Positions 52,195-63,890 of a DNA stretch of 64,000 bases are shown here, in pieces. Below the pieces are notes generated by a model. It was given only the letters and a program-made list of their open reading frames with translations, ran no database searches and had not been told where the DNA came from. The stretch lies in contig JAFEUB010001787.1 in assembly GCA_024529925.1 (NCBI GenBank), positions 1,107,501 through 1,171,500 on the forward strand, written 5' to 3'. A program made the translations under genes and the position numbers. Position 1 is the first letter of the stretch, and each line of letters starts with the position of its first letter. The stretch comes from Ophthalmolycus amberensis (lineage: Eukaryota; Chordata; Actinopteri; Perciformes; Zoarcidae).

Positions 52195-52613
52195 AGGGAT
52201 GCACCAATCGGACTTATTTTTGTCCCGATACCGATACCGATACATGGGCTTTCGGTATTGGCCGACACCGAGTTCTGATCCAATATCAATGTTTAATTCA
52301 TAAGCTGTATGGCTCATAAGCAGTTTGGCACACTTAGCGGAAGTGTAAGGGAACTTAAGGCTCGACTTAGACATTGATTTCCTTGTAAAACTAAATACAA
52401 CACATTAACACATAAACTATCTAAATGAATTGTACACAAACATGGTAAAAAAAAGAAAACCTTTTCAAGTGTTAACCTTATTAACACACCAAATTGGTCA
52501 AAACTTAAACAGCAATACAGTATATATCATATCACATATTTATATCAAAGTATTTACGTCAGTTATTTAAGTCAGTATCGGCTCGATATTCGATATCAGT
52601 ATCGGTGTATCTC
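52195..52613. mobile_element. MITE with GGGATGCACCGAT-type ends, about 419 bp
   Basis: The left end AGGGATGCACCAATCGG and the reverse complement of the right end GAGATACACCGATAC are degenerate inverted repeats of a common fish element whose ends read GGGATGCACCGAT. Both subterminal regions contain repeated CCGATACCGATAC or CGATATCAGTATCGG words. No clear target duplication and no coding capacity were found. The interior frame on the minus strand lacks a recognisable domain. Confidence 0.6.
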
Positions 52614-53026
52614 AACTCTTTTTTAGTTTCTTTCTAAATCCTTGCATATGTAGGTGCAACAAACCAAACTGAGGTTCACACAAACAATGAACACAATGAA
52701 GCACTCTTCTGAAGGTACAGTTAACATGATGAGCCGTTTTACAACTTCAGTACGTAGACAGCTTACAGGTGATGTAATCAAGCATCCAAGGATCACATAT
52801 GAATTGGAAACCCTGCCTGGATAATGCTGGTGTGTAATATTATGAAACATGATATCTAGAAATAAAAGCAATAAGCTATGGTCTTCTTTTATGATTACAA
52901 AGTGTTTTAATAAAAAGTGTGCGTAATAACTAGAACATTATCAGAGTTGAACATCAAGCTGAATCTTACTGAGGCTGGAGCGGAATAATTAAGGGAAAGT
53001 AGTGGAGGGTTTTTATGTGCCGTCAT

Positions 53027-53265
53027 TAGGGCTGCAACAGATTACAAAACTCACGGTTTAGATCCTATCGTGGTTTTCAGTCACAGATCAGATCATTCCT
53101 CAGATGCGCAAAAAAGGGGGGGGGGCGAATATATCTTTGCTTTCCATTTATTACTTAAAGAACACTTAAAGCTAACAACTGTGGGCTGTAGTTTTACATG
53201 AAAACAACTTTCAAGACACCCAATGTGAAACAAAATGAAATAATAAACGGTCCGTTACACCACTA
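53027..53265. mobile_element. Short hAT MITE related to the 25.8-kb element, 239 bp
   Basis: The left end TAGGGCTGCAACAGATTAC and the reverse complement of the right end TAGTGGTGTAACGGACC are diverged inverted repeats. Flanks GCCGTCAT (53,019-53,026) and GCAGTCAC (53,266-53,273) match at 6 of 8 positions, consistent with an aged 8-bp target duplication. The interior, from ATATCTTTGCTTTCCATTTA through GTGAAACAAAATGAAAT, closely follows the same segment of the element at 25.8 kb, so this is a shortened derivative of that family. It also includes a G10 run. Confidence 0.65.
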
Positions 53266-53409
53266 GCAGTCACGTATAAGATATTATTTGAAAAGTTGTA
53301 TTCCCACGCACCTTCATTGTGAATATGTATGCCAGTTATTTTCATTTACATTGTGTCATATTATGGCTTTGGATTCCCATGGCCTTTTAAGTCCAAAATA
53401 ATATGAATA

Positions 53410-53476
53410 GTGTGATATACCGGTATATCTGCGGCCTATGGTAAATCGGCCCACCCATTAATCGGTCTGGCTCTAC
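53410..53476. mobile_element. Possible MITE end fragment
   Basis: The segment starts with ATATACCGGTATATCTGCGG and ends in ATCGGTCTGGCTCTA. It resembles the right terminus of fish elements rich in ATATCGGCC words that end GGTCGGGCTCTA. Only one end is present. The call rests on resemblance alone. Confidence 0.3.
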
Positions 53477-53479
53477 TTT

Positions 53480-56400
53480 GATATGCATTTCATTATATGT
53501 TGAATTTACCAAGACATGTCTTACAAAATCACTGTAATAATTGCTTTATTTAAGATCATAACAATATATTTAGAAATGGATTGACAAAATATGGGTATAA
53601 TCCAAAGTCCCGAAATGAATAAATAAAGTTCAAGCAAGAGCAAACATTTCTCCACGTACGGTCTCAATCAGCTCACAAATGGCAGGAGGTGCGACTGTGT
53701 GACTGATAACTCTTTGTGGTGACTGCAGCCACTGGAGAGCCGCCTGTCTGTTAATTAAAAAAAGGAATAGAAATAGTGAGGAGACCTTGAAGAAAAGGAT
53801 CTAAATCAAGCCTAATTGCATAAAGCGTTGCATCAGACAATCAAAACGTATGAATATGAATTTAAAGCCATTGAGGTAAGTACTTGAGGATATTGATAGT
53901 GCATAGCAAACACAGTAAAAATGAGCCATCAGAGAATCCCTTATTGATTTGCTTTGTTGTTGGATTAGAAAAGCTGTCTAATGTACTCCAGCTGTGTGTT
54001 GTAATGCATGCATCGCAGTGAGATGCGTGTCGATTTTCTCATCTATTATTAAAACAAATCCATTACAGTCACATACAAGTGTGAAAACTAGCAATACGCG
54101 TCTGTAAATGCTGTATATCCATGGCTGTACATCGTGGTGCTAACGGCAGTGACTGAATATAAAAAGGGTTAACTTCACAGAGACGCTTTGCCTTTTGTTT
54201 CGGGCCAACTGTTTCTCCTACAGAGAAGCCACAGAGCGGATGGATGGCATGTGACATGTGAGCAGGACCTTTCGCTCACTTTTCAACCTGTAGAGTGACA
54301 GCAGGGGGAGAGAGCAAGCTTTAATTCCATGTGACGGCCGATCATGCTGGCAGGGACCTTCAAGACAGTAAAGACTCACCTGAGAAAAGGGTGAGAAAGG
54401 TAGTGGGCGGAAAACATCAGATTGACACCCTCCCTGGAAGCTATTTGCTTGATTGCACCAGACCATCCCTGTGCATCATGCAAGTCAAAACAAATGTGTT
54501 TTGAGTGTGCTTAACACTCATCGGTTCCTTCGAGTCAGGCAACGTAACCTCAGACTGTAATCCATTAATGCTTGCTTTGTGCTTCTGCAAGGAGAAGCAA
54601 TCTGCATAAAAGTATTCATACGGTGCAAAAGAAGGGAGGAATTAGGGGATTTGGGTCTTAAGGAAGTCTCATCTGGAGCGGGTTTTATTTTATTTTTAAA
54701 TGCAACAAAGACGAGGTTATGGAAGAGACTGGATCAGAATCTGTTATTTAGGTGTACGTTAATGCATGCTCTTTCTCCCTTCTCAAAAAGCAAAAGCATA
54801 GAAGTAATAAAACATGGCAAGAGAATGAGAGGAGCGTGTAGCTCTACCTCCTCTGATCAAAGCTCGAGGAACATTAGGCTACCGTTGCTCTCTGTTCGAG
54901 GAAGCTGGGAATCTTTAACAGGCGGACAGAGAACCAGGAGCACGTGTCCTTTAAACTTGGGATTGTTAACTTCAGTAAGAAGCCATGACTGCACAATCAG
55001 AGTAGAGGTTCAAAAAAGAAACAAAAAAAAAGCGGGTAAAGGGTAAGCGAACAAGTAGATCAGTTAGAAGGAAATGAGATAAAGAAAGTAAGGTGACGAG
55101 AGAGTTAAAGTCTAGATACTCATTAAAATGTTAAAAAAGAGAGACGGACTAAGGGGAAAGTAAGAGGTCATTTAAGAGGGCTGTTGGTGGTATCCTCATA
55201 TTTATCACCGACTGAATTTGTCCTTTTCCTGGAAAACTACATTTGATTCAGTTCTTCCATCAAGAGATCAGCTGCACTAAAGTCTCATCTAGTAATAGAA
55301 GTAGTTCATGCAAAGATCCGAACCCGATGTACTGTTGTAAGGTTTTCTTAGTGAGATTAATTACCTTATTGCTTTTTAAAGGGTAAATATGAATTCAGTG
55401 TATACAGTGCAATATGTTATTGTATTACCTAGTAGTGGATGTTTTGTCATTAATTTCCTCTATAGCAATGTTTAGTTTTCTCCCTCTTTATCATTATTAG
55501 GCCTATGTATATTGTCTGATTGGTAGGTCACTCTTTACTGTGCACTGACTAACCCCCTTTGAATAAGTACACTATAATCAAGTCTGTTTTTACGTATATT
55601 ATTGTTTTAATGAATTTGTACCACTGAAAACTCTAACGATACCCTTGAGTAAAATATATCTGTGTTCTTCCGATCTGTGCTTCTTACCGACAAACACAAA
55701 TGGAAAAGTGAGGGAATCGCTTGGGTAACTAGAGGAAGGGAGGGAAAGAGCCATAATGATAGGAAGACGACAGATACTTTACAAACACCGAGTCCCAACA
55801 GCACACAGCAGCAGAGCTGGAACACAACAGCTTTGATAAACACCAACAAAATCACAGTGATCAGATCCAATCGAGACTAGAAGCATGGAGGGCGTCAGAC
55901 TTCATCAGGGTAGTTGGCTGGGGAAGGCAAAGAGACATGGCTTGTCTGTCAGGCTGTCGTCTCAACCAGACGTACTGCTGATAAGGTTATCTATGGAACG
56001 GGGTACAGCCCCCTCATTAGCACTCTACGTATTTATGAATACAGGACAAGATAATTGAGAGTACAATTATCAGGCAGTGATGAACGACTCTCTGTGGTGT
56101 CCTCTGCTCTTTTGCCCCAGCACCGTTCTATCACAGTCCTACCCCGACTATTACTATCAAAATCTCAGATCCCGCCACATTCAAATCCCATTTGGGGACA
56201 TTTGAAGTACTGTGTATAGCATACCCTACTAACATCCATGAGGCATCAACATTAGTATAATTTAGACCATTCCGTGCCATCAGGGTAGATTTGATGGAAA
56301 ATCTGCTGGAACGCTTTCTTTTCCAAAAGAATGTGACGCTACAACAGAAACAGAAAGAAGTGCTATTCTTACAGTCCAAAAGCAGCTAAAGCTCTCAGGA

Positions 56401-57412
56401 CTGCGAACAATGCCAGAGGATGGAATGAGAAACAGCTGAAAGGAAAATAACTACCAATATTTCATCATCTGCTGTGAAGGTGAAAACGTATTTCTTACAG
56501 AGAACAAAAGGGTTCAAGGGAAATTATGAATGTGCAAGAGAAACTATGTAACTAAAATGAAGGCTGGATAGTGGGCCAATGATGGTTACTCTTGCCTGTG
56601 AGGGTAAAGTAGCATCTGTTCACGGCAGAGCTCGAAGGTGGGGGTTCGGGGGGGCTTCCCAACCTGCAGGGTCCAGCCTGTTAACTGCAGGGCTCCCCAG
56701 GGACCCAGGTTTCTGCTTTAGTACAACACATACCATAAAAAGTGATGATGAAAAGTGAATTGGAAAGTAGTGAGCAATAATGAGGGCGCTGTTTCTGAAC
56801 ACTGCTCTGTGTGGTGCTGCCAAGTGGAAAAGAGCTGCTGCATCAAGTAGTGTTTATGCCACTGCCAGAGAACAGGCAGCAAATGTGGACGGATAACGTC
56901 ACATTTTCTGTGACGTTGACAAAAATCATTTGCTGTCACACGCTCGAAAAAAAGAACTAATTTCACAGCTACGCTATGAAACTGATCAGGTTAAGAAAGA
57001 TGACTCTTCAAATGTAAACCAGAGCTGATTATTAACTCCCAAAAGTAAAGATGCACTGACCAATTGCCAACTGTCTCGTTTTCAGCTGACACATTTATAA
57101 ATATGTGTCACATGATTTTTTACATTGGGACACGAACGGTAATGACACACACACACACCATGGAGGTTCTTCAGCATGAGCCAAGACGACATAATGTCAA
57201 AAAAGAATAAATACATTATTTGAAGGAGAAGTGCTTACAGCAATATCAAATAGAAAAACATAATTAAAATGCTAAGATTAGTTTTTTTAATTAAAAACCA
57301 AATTATTTTATTTTCTAATAATTTCAATGGTGGGACTTTTGCAAATAACCACAATAGTAAACTGATAAGCTTTAGCATTGTTGATGCTTTATACTTTAGA
57401 ACAATTTAAATT
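53480..57412. other. Non-coding stretch, no gene supported
   Basis: No recognisable gene. The frame at 54,579-55,046 (155 codons) is rich in Lys/Arg and Ser and lacks any motif. Confidence 0.55.
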
Positions 57413-57640
57413 ATCTTTGGGACAGTGGTGAAAAAAAGCCTTGTATACCAGCTGCTATGACCAAACAAACAATATGGATCATCAATGATCAGCTTTTTGT
57501 ACCGGTGGCAAAATAAAGTGATAGGGGCGGGGTATCTCTTGAAGTTTGATTTGCTTTTTATTTTGTGCTGATATGATCTGTGACTCAGAACCATGATAAC
57601 ATCTGAACCGTAGGTTTTATGAGCCGTTGCACTCGTACTG
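57413..57640. mobile_element. Diverged copy of the 2.0-kb hAT MITE
   Basis: Sequence from TTTGGGACAG through ACCAGCTGCT, a GGTGGCAAAATAAAGTGAT segment, TTTGATTTGCTTTTT and TTTTGTGCTGATATGATCTG runs parallel to the element at 2,019-2,347. It ends in GAGCCGTTGCAC, the counterpart of that element's GATCCGTTGCACC terminus. The left terminus cannot be placed and no target duplication was identified. It is the most diverged member of this group in the window. Confidence 0.5.
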
Positions 57641-59395
57641 ATTTTATAGTTTTAATCTGTAGTCCAGTTCCTCCCAAGAACAAAGTGCAGAGTGTACCAT
57701 CAGGCTAACATCTTTCATATTACTCTTTAGCCTAATGAAGCTGTGTTTTTCATGTCATTCTAATAAAGTGACATTTAGCATTTTAAAGAGCTTAGGTCTG
57801 TCAAGACATATGGTAATTAAAGGGTCATTAAAAAAAAACAAAATAAAAACAGCATGACAAACAGCCTAAAGGTCAGGTGCAAATCCAGCCTCATGGCAAC
57901 CTGAAAGACTGTCCATAGTTTGTTGAGTAAATGAATACATTAATATCACAGCAGTCATTTTCACAAATGCATTTAACCTCCAATTACCCTGACTTGAGAG
58001 CTCATAACTGCATTTCCCCACATTGCCGTTTGGGGTTCAACAGAGAACAAAGCCAGGGTCAGCATCAATTATGAAAAACAATGGCCCACAGAGGCCCCCA
58101 GTGGCTTTAATTACCACCCCTAATGGAAAAAGGCCTGCCCACAACTACTTGAAAATGCAAGCCAATAGGGACAGAATCTAGGATCATAGCAGGGAAGGTG
58201 CACCTCTACACACACATGCATCACATGAATCCAGGCACCTTAAGGCAGTATGCATGTTTGCTTCCCTGTGAGCCGATACAATATTTGAGAGTCGAAATCT
58301 GAATTTTGTCTGCAATAGTGTTTTAAAAAGTCATCAGCCTGACTGTGTGGCGTTCACCTTCAACCTGCATACTTTCTGAACAACCTCCCACTTGACCGAA
58401 GCAATATTAACATAAATGAGGCGAAAGGGAAAAAGCTAAAACCTGTTGGTACCAGACATGGGTGAAGGGTGCCAACAGCTGAGTCAGATGCATTGTATTC
58501 AAATGAAGGCAACAGTAGATACAGACTCTACATGGAAGCAGTGGGATAAATAACGTGGAGGGTTGGAGGGTGATGAGATGGCACACCCTCTTTAAATGAC
58601 AGAGCCTCAGCTGTCATATCCAATGTTCAGATTTGACTGATTCCACTTTGGGCTGACATTCACCATATCCAAGGTTTTCAAAAGTCTGGAAGACAATGTC
58701 TTTGTAGTAAATTAGACCATTGTAGGACATAGTTTCAATCTCAATCATTTGTCCTAGAGTGCAAGTGTGGTTGTTGAACGTGCATCTTGTGGTGGTTACC
58801 ATCACATGGTTAAAGTTCTCTTTACCCTCTCTGCTCAAGTCACACTTGAAAGAAACTTATGTGTGTCAAAATGCATTCTCTCTTGGTAAGCTCTAATGTG
58901 TACATCAAAGCAGGCTGCTTCCAAAGCCTTGTATGCGTGAGGAAAGAGAACCAACAATGTCTCTGATCACTACACTGTCTCTCTCCCGCCGCCTTGTCCT
59001 ACTTACCTAAACAGTGTTGGAGTTGTTCTCAATGGATGTTATATTTCCTCATTTGTTCTCATTAATAACTCAACTTTATTCCCCCTATTCCTTTATTGTT
59101 ATACAGCATAGCAAACATCAGTCATTGGCATAGATCTCAAGAAATACATTTTGTTGTTACTCTGACAGTGGTTTTAAAGGTTTTTATTTTATTTTTAATT
59201 TGGGGTTTGAGGGATGACTTTAGCATCTAAAAGCCTGTCAATATACTTGGGGATCACAGTCTGCCAGTTGCTAATTAGAGTAAATCTCATGCCAATTAAA
59301 AACAACAATGCTGGTTATCAGCCTGTAATGCCGTTCTGATTTGGCAGTATATTACACTTGTTCAAAAAAGTGTTTTTATATTGAAATGATGCTTC
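57641..59395. other. Non-coding stretch, no gene supported
   Basis: The part at about 57,960-58,160 has AT-rich words (CTTTAATTACCACCCCTAAT) embedded in moderate-GC sequence and could be a conserved regulatory element, but this is only an impression. Confidence 0.5.
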
Positions 59396-59478
59396 CTGTG
59401 CCGACACTGAACCCCCAACCGCTCCCCGGTGCTTTTCAGCAGCCCACTGCTCCCAATAAGCTAGGGATGGGTTAAATG
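59396..59478 (+). mobile_element. Fragment of an older interspersed repeat (hAT target)
   Basis: The words ACTGAACCCCCAACCGCTCC, AGCCCACTGCTCCC and GGGATGGGTTAAATG resemble a common fish repeat in which GGGATGGGTTAAATGCAGAGG precedes a 3' end. The hAT element at 59,479 interrupts it just after GTTAAATG. The repeat's continuation is not found on the far side, which implies loss of the right flank. Confidence 0.4.
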
Positions 59479-59918
59479 CAGTGGTGTATAGTAACGAAGT
59501 AGAAATACTTCGTTACTGTACTTAAGTAGTTTTTTTGGGTATCTGTACTTTACTACTTATATTTCTGTTGACTTTTACTTCACTACATTTTGCAAAGAAA
59601 ACTGATACTTTTACTCCGATACATTTCCTCTGAAACCTTCGTTACTCGCTACAAAATCAAATCTATCTTTCGAAAAAAATGAATCATGAGAGCAGCGTCG
59701 GGGACTGTGGTGGAACACAGACTGCAAGCAAGCAGGTTTGTTGAATCAGTGGTCCTAGCTTGCAAGTTAAATCGTTGGTTAATCACGTTAATGCACAATT
59801 GCAAACAAGTGCTCTCAAAGCCGCGGTGTTTTGATTCCCAGTGATGCCCAGGATGCTACATGCTATAAGCTAGCGGGCGACTACCTGAGTATAATTCCAC
59901 TCTACGATGACTGATTTC

Positions 59919-60017
59919 ATGATGGAAGCAGAAATGGAAGCACCTGCTACTCCCGCAACAAACTACGGTGGTGACGAAGACCAACACCCGTGGATCGCTT
60001 GCGAGTTAGTGAGCTGA
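59919..60017 (+). pseudogene. Small 5' frame of the hAT element
   Basis: A 32-codon ATG frame (MMEAEMEAPATPATNYGGDE, then DQHPWIACELVS and a stop) lies in the position expected for the first coding exon of a hAT transposase. It has no diagnostic motif, so its role as the N-terminus is inferred from position and orientation relative to the C-terminal fragment. Confidence 0.35.
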
Positions 60018-60070
60018 GGAAGTGTTGACAGTTGTGACACCATAGGATTGACGGGAGCCGAGAGAGCGCA

Positions 60071-60101
60071 GCATTAGCGTTAGCATTAGCGTTAGCATTA
60101 G
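60071..60101 (+). repeat. 12-bp tandem repeat, 2.6 copies
   Basis: The unit GCATTAGCGTTA occurs twice and then partially (GCATTAG). It sits at the internal deletion junction of the hAT element, immediately before the transposase remnant, and supplies the in-frame TAG stops that close that frame upstream. Confidence 0.85.
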
Positions 60102-60278
60102 GGAAATCAGCTGTGCCTTGTGACGCTGAACACACCTCTACCTGCCTCAGCGGCCTGTGAAAGGCTATTTAGCATCGTAGGACTAGTCTTCAGCCCAAGA
60201 AGAGCGAGACTGAATTCTCGCAATTTTGAAAACCAACTTCTTTTGAAGATGAACAGGACATTTTTCAGTTTCAAGTAA
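60102..60278 (+). pseudogene. hAT transposase C-terminal dimerisation domain
   Basis: About 58 codons read LNTPLPASAACERLFSIVGL, then VFSPRRARLNSRNFENQLLL and KMNRTFFSFK before a natural stop. This is the conserved hAT family dimerisation segment (NTPLPxSAxxERxFSxxGxxxxxxRxRLxxxxxExLLxLxxN). The motif is intact over its whole length. The N-terminal finger and the catalytic core are not in this frame, which closes upstream in the 12-bp tandem repeat. The domain alone has no transposition activity. Confidence 0.85.
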
Positions 60279-60957
60279 TGACTGGGTTGCTGCTTTAGTA
60301 TTGATCATGTTTTGATATTTGAGTCATTTTGTGGATGATCAGATGGAGTTATGATGGTAGCAGTTGCCCAATTGCAGATTCAGCTTGAGCAAAACCTTTG
60401 CCTATTGTGTTCAAATCAGGCCCATAGGAGTTTACAAGGCAGGTGTCCTTTCTCAAAACACTGACCTGATTCGTCAAGTGGATATTTTTTGCTGAACATA
60501 ATATTATGCATTTGCCCTCTACATCCTCTAGTCAGAATGAGCATATTTATAAACGCACTGTTACAACTCCTTCATAGTGTCATATTGCTTTTCGGAGAAT
60601 TATGATGATAAGTTCATAGTAGATGCAAAAGTATACTTATGTACAATATATTATGTTGAACATTGTTGCTCCTGGATGGATCACAGCCAACCCAATTATG
60701 TTCAACACAGCTCCATGTCCTTGGTCATGGTGCCACAGAACTTAAAAGAATAAACTTCATAATTCTCAAAATTCTGACCCTTTGCTTTTTTATTAACAGC
60801 ATTTACTTGTACTTTTACTTTCAATGAACAGGTTATGATGTACATTTAATGTTCAGGTTATGATGTACATTTAATATTAGAAAATTACTTTTGATACTTA
60901 AGTACTTTTGTACTTAAGTACAATAAATATCAGATACTTTAAGACGTTTACTCAAGT

Positions 60958-61219
60958 TCTGTTTGCTGCTGCCTTTAATTGAACCACATTCAATTAATAT
61001 ATTAATCAATTTCCTGCATTTCTGCATTTTACTACTGTATTTTATTTCTTACACTGTTTTAAAAAAAAATGTTTTAATGCAATGAATGTTCTTAATTGTT
61101 TTTAAATCTCCTTTTCTTTTGCCTTATGTTTTGATGCTTTTAATGGTTTTATGTGAAGCACTTTGAATTACCTTGTTGTTGAAATGTGCTATACAAATAA
61201 ACTTGCCTTGCCTTGCCTT
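60958..61219 (+). mobile_element. L2/Maui-like LINE, 3'-end copy B
   Basis: A 262-bp copy of the LINE 3' end, starting with the last codons (TCTGTTTGCTGCTGCCTTTA) and running to the ACAAATAAAC signal and TTGCC tail. Relative to copy C it has an extra A9-containing segment near 61,062-61,090. Its 5' truncation point coincides with the broken right end of the hAT element. It is inverted with respect to copy C and faces it tail to tail. Confidence 0.85.
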
Positions 61220-61509
61220 TACATAAATACATGGCTGCAATGGCAGTCAGCCATAATGACCCAATTAACGGCACTCAATCTAAAGAACATCTCAGAGTAA
61301 ATGAACACTGAATATCTTCATGCTCGACCTCTCCATTCCTCACTGTTGATCGACCATCGCTCTCTCTATTCCCTCTTGTTCGGTTTCTCTGCTCCATACC
61401 TCCATCTCAATTCTCTCCCTTAATCTCCCTCTCCATTTCAAAAGGACAAATGTTTCCTGCAGTCACTGTAGCATAGCATTGGAATTCTGCTCTCAATTTA
61501 GCCAATAGA
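61220..61509. other. Spacer between inverted LINE copies
   Basis: About 290 bp of non-repeat-like DNA, pyrimidine-rich near 61,330-61,430, separating the 3' tails of LINE copies B and C. No gene seen. Confidence 0.6.
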
Positions 61510-63510
61510 CAAGGCAAGGCAAGTTTATTTGTATAGCACATTTCAACAACAAGGTAATTCAAAGTGCTTCACATAAAACCATTAAAAGCATCAAAACATA
61601 AGGCAAAAGAAAAGGAGATTTAAAAACAATTAAAGAAACAGTGTAAGAAATAAAATTCAGTAGTAAAATGCAGAAATGCAGGAAATTGATTAATATATTC
61701 ATTGAATGTGGTTCAATTAAAGGCAGCAGCAAACAGAAAGGTCTTCAATCTTGATTTAAATGAGCTGAGGGTCTCAGCAGACCTGCAGCTTTCTGGGACT
61801 TTGTTCCAGATATGTGGAGCAGAAAAACTGAACGCTGCTTCTCCATGTTTAGTTCTGACTCTGGGAACAGAAAGTAGACCGGTCCCAGACGACCTGAGGG
61901 GTCGGGATGGTTCATAAGGTAGCAGCAGATCAGAGATGTATTTTGGCCCTAAACCATTCAGTGCTTTGTAAACCAACAGCAGGATTTTAAAGTCAATTCT
62001 TTGTTGGACAGGAAGCCAGTGCAAAGACCTCAGAACTGGAGTGATGTGATCCACCCTCCTGGTCTTAGTGAGGACTCAAGCTGCAGCGTTCTGAATCAGC
62101 TGCAGCTTTCTGACGGACTTTTTACAGAGACCTGTAAACACACCGTTACAGTAGTCCAGTCTGCTGAAGATAAATGTGTGGACAAGTTTTTCCAAATCCT
62201 GTTGGGACATAAATCCTCTAATCCTTGATATATTCTTCAGGTGATAATAGGCTGATTTTGTAATTGTCTTGATATGGCTGTTCAGGTTGAGGTCTGAATC
62301 CATAACTACACCTAGATTTCTGGCTTGGTTTGTGGGTTTTAACATCAGTGACTGAAGCTGAGCGGTGATTTTCAATTGTTCGTCCTTGGTACCAAAAACA
62401 ATTACTTCTGTTTTATCTTTGTTTAATTGAAGAAAATTCTGGCACATCCAGTTGTTGATTTGTTCAATGCAGTTACCCAGCCCTTGTATGGGATTATAGT
62501 CCCCTGGTGACATAGTTATGTAGATTTGTGTGTCGTCTGCATAATTATGATAACACACTTTGTTGTTTTCCATAATCTGAGCTAGTGGAAGCATGTAGAT
62601 GTTGAACAGAAGAGGCCCCAGTATTGAACCTTGGGGAACACCACATGTCATTTTAGTCAGCTCTGATGTGTAATCAGCTACAGACACAAAGTATTCTCGG
62701 CCCTTCAAGTAGGATTCAAACCAGTTAAGTGCTGTGCCAGAGAGTCCCACCCAGATTTTTAGTCTTTCTAGGAGTATGGCATGGTCGACCGTGTCGAATG
62801 CAGCACTGAGATCTAGTAACACTAAGACTGAACTTCTGCCATTGTCTATGTTTAAGTGGATGTCGTTGAAAACCTTAACAAGAGCAGTTTCAGTGCTGTG
62901 GTGCTGTCGAAAGCCTGACTGGAAAACATCAAAGCAGTTATTTACGGTCAAGAAGTTGGTCAGCTGTTGGAAAACCGCTTTTTCAATTATTTTACTTAAA
63001 AATGGGAGGTTTGATATTGGCCTATAATTTTTCATCATTGCGGAGTCTAAACTAACCTTCTTTAGGAGTGGTTTAATAACTGCAGTTTTTAGGGCTTGTG
63101 GGAAGACACCTGAGAGAAGGGATGTGTTTACAATTTGTAAAAGATCAGTGGTCATGCAGTTTGAAATATTTCTGAAAAAGTGTGTTGGTAGAATATCCAA
63201 GCAGCAGGAGGATGACTTCAGATGTTGTATAATGTCTTCTAGGCTTCTACGGTCGATTGAATGAAATTGTGTCATGATATTTGAATGGATGTTATTCAGA
63301 GATCGGGACAACACATATCCTGTGGTTGATGTGGAGGCACTGACTGCTTTTCTAATTTTCTGAATTTTGTCAGTAAAAAAGGAGGCAAATTGATTGCATG
63401 CCCAGGTGGATTGGAGTTCAGCAGCTACCGACACTGGAGGGTTTGTTAGCCTGTCAAGAGTAGCAAATAAGGCGCGTGTATTGTTCTTGACAGGCAGCAG
63501 TGTCTGCTTC
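61510..63510 (-). mobile_element. L2/Maui-like LINE, 2-kb copy C with nearly intact reverse transcriptase
   Basis: Read on the minus strand, the element enters in the segment upstream of the RT domain (NNTRALFATLDRLTNPP), covers the complete RT and C-terminal tail, and ends in the 3' UTR with GTTTATT-side polyadenylation signal and TTGCC-type repeats at 61,510. The endonuclease domain normally encoded upstream is missing. The 5' break is at about 63,500, next to a CA/GA microsatellite, so no target duplication can be read. It is the longest LINE copy here and serves as the reference for copies A and B. Confidence 0.88.
61713..63500 (-). pseudogene. LINE reverse transcriptase, one in-frame stop
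   Basis: The frame opens at 63,554 inside the microsatellite flank, and LINE-like protein starts at about residue 24. RT landmarks follow in order: NYRPISNLPFLSKIIEKA (about 176), the catalytic Asp segment LLDLSAAFDTVDH (about 246-258), CGVPQGSILGPLLFNIYM (about 304) and the YADD active site (about 338-341). A TGA at 62,076-62,078 interrupts the frame after LQLIQNAAA. The same frame continues at once with VLTKTRRVDHITPVLRSLHW and runs to the natural end at 61,713. The stop probably came from a CGA arginine codon by CpG decay. Lacking endonuclease and a 5' end, it is non-autonomous even apart from the stop. Confidence 0.85.
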
Positions 63511-63541
63511 CAGCAACCACACAGCAGTCGCGCACACAGTT

Positions 63542-63890
<349 letters not shown>

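Larger units (their letters stand above)
59479..60957 (+). mobile_element. hAT transposon (Tol2-like ends), internally deleted, right end lost
   Basis: The left terminus starts CAGTGGTGTATAGTAACG and runs into ACTTCGTTACTGTACTTAAG, the AGTAC/ACTTAAGTA-rich style of subterminal region known from Tol2-like fish hATs. The right subterminal region (60,888-60,957) has the matching inverted words TACTTAAGTAC twice and ends TTTACTCAAGT, but the terminal CACCACTG is missing: LINE copy B follows at once. The preceding octamer GTTAAATG would be the target duplication, but its partner is absent. The interior keeps a small 5' frame, a 12-bp tandem repeat, the transposase C-terminus and a 25-bp tandem duplication (60,829-60,875). 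The size and missing catalytic region make it a non-autonomous derivative. Confidence 0.75.

Noticed and set aside
54579..55046. 155-codon plus-strand frame
   Set aside because: Lys/Arg/Ser-rich, no motif, no supporting signals.
61702..63027. Plus-strand frames opposite the LINE RT
   Set aside because: Shadows of the minus-strand LINE coding sequence.
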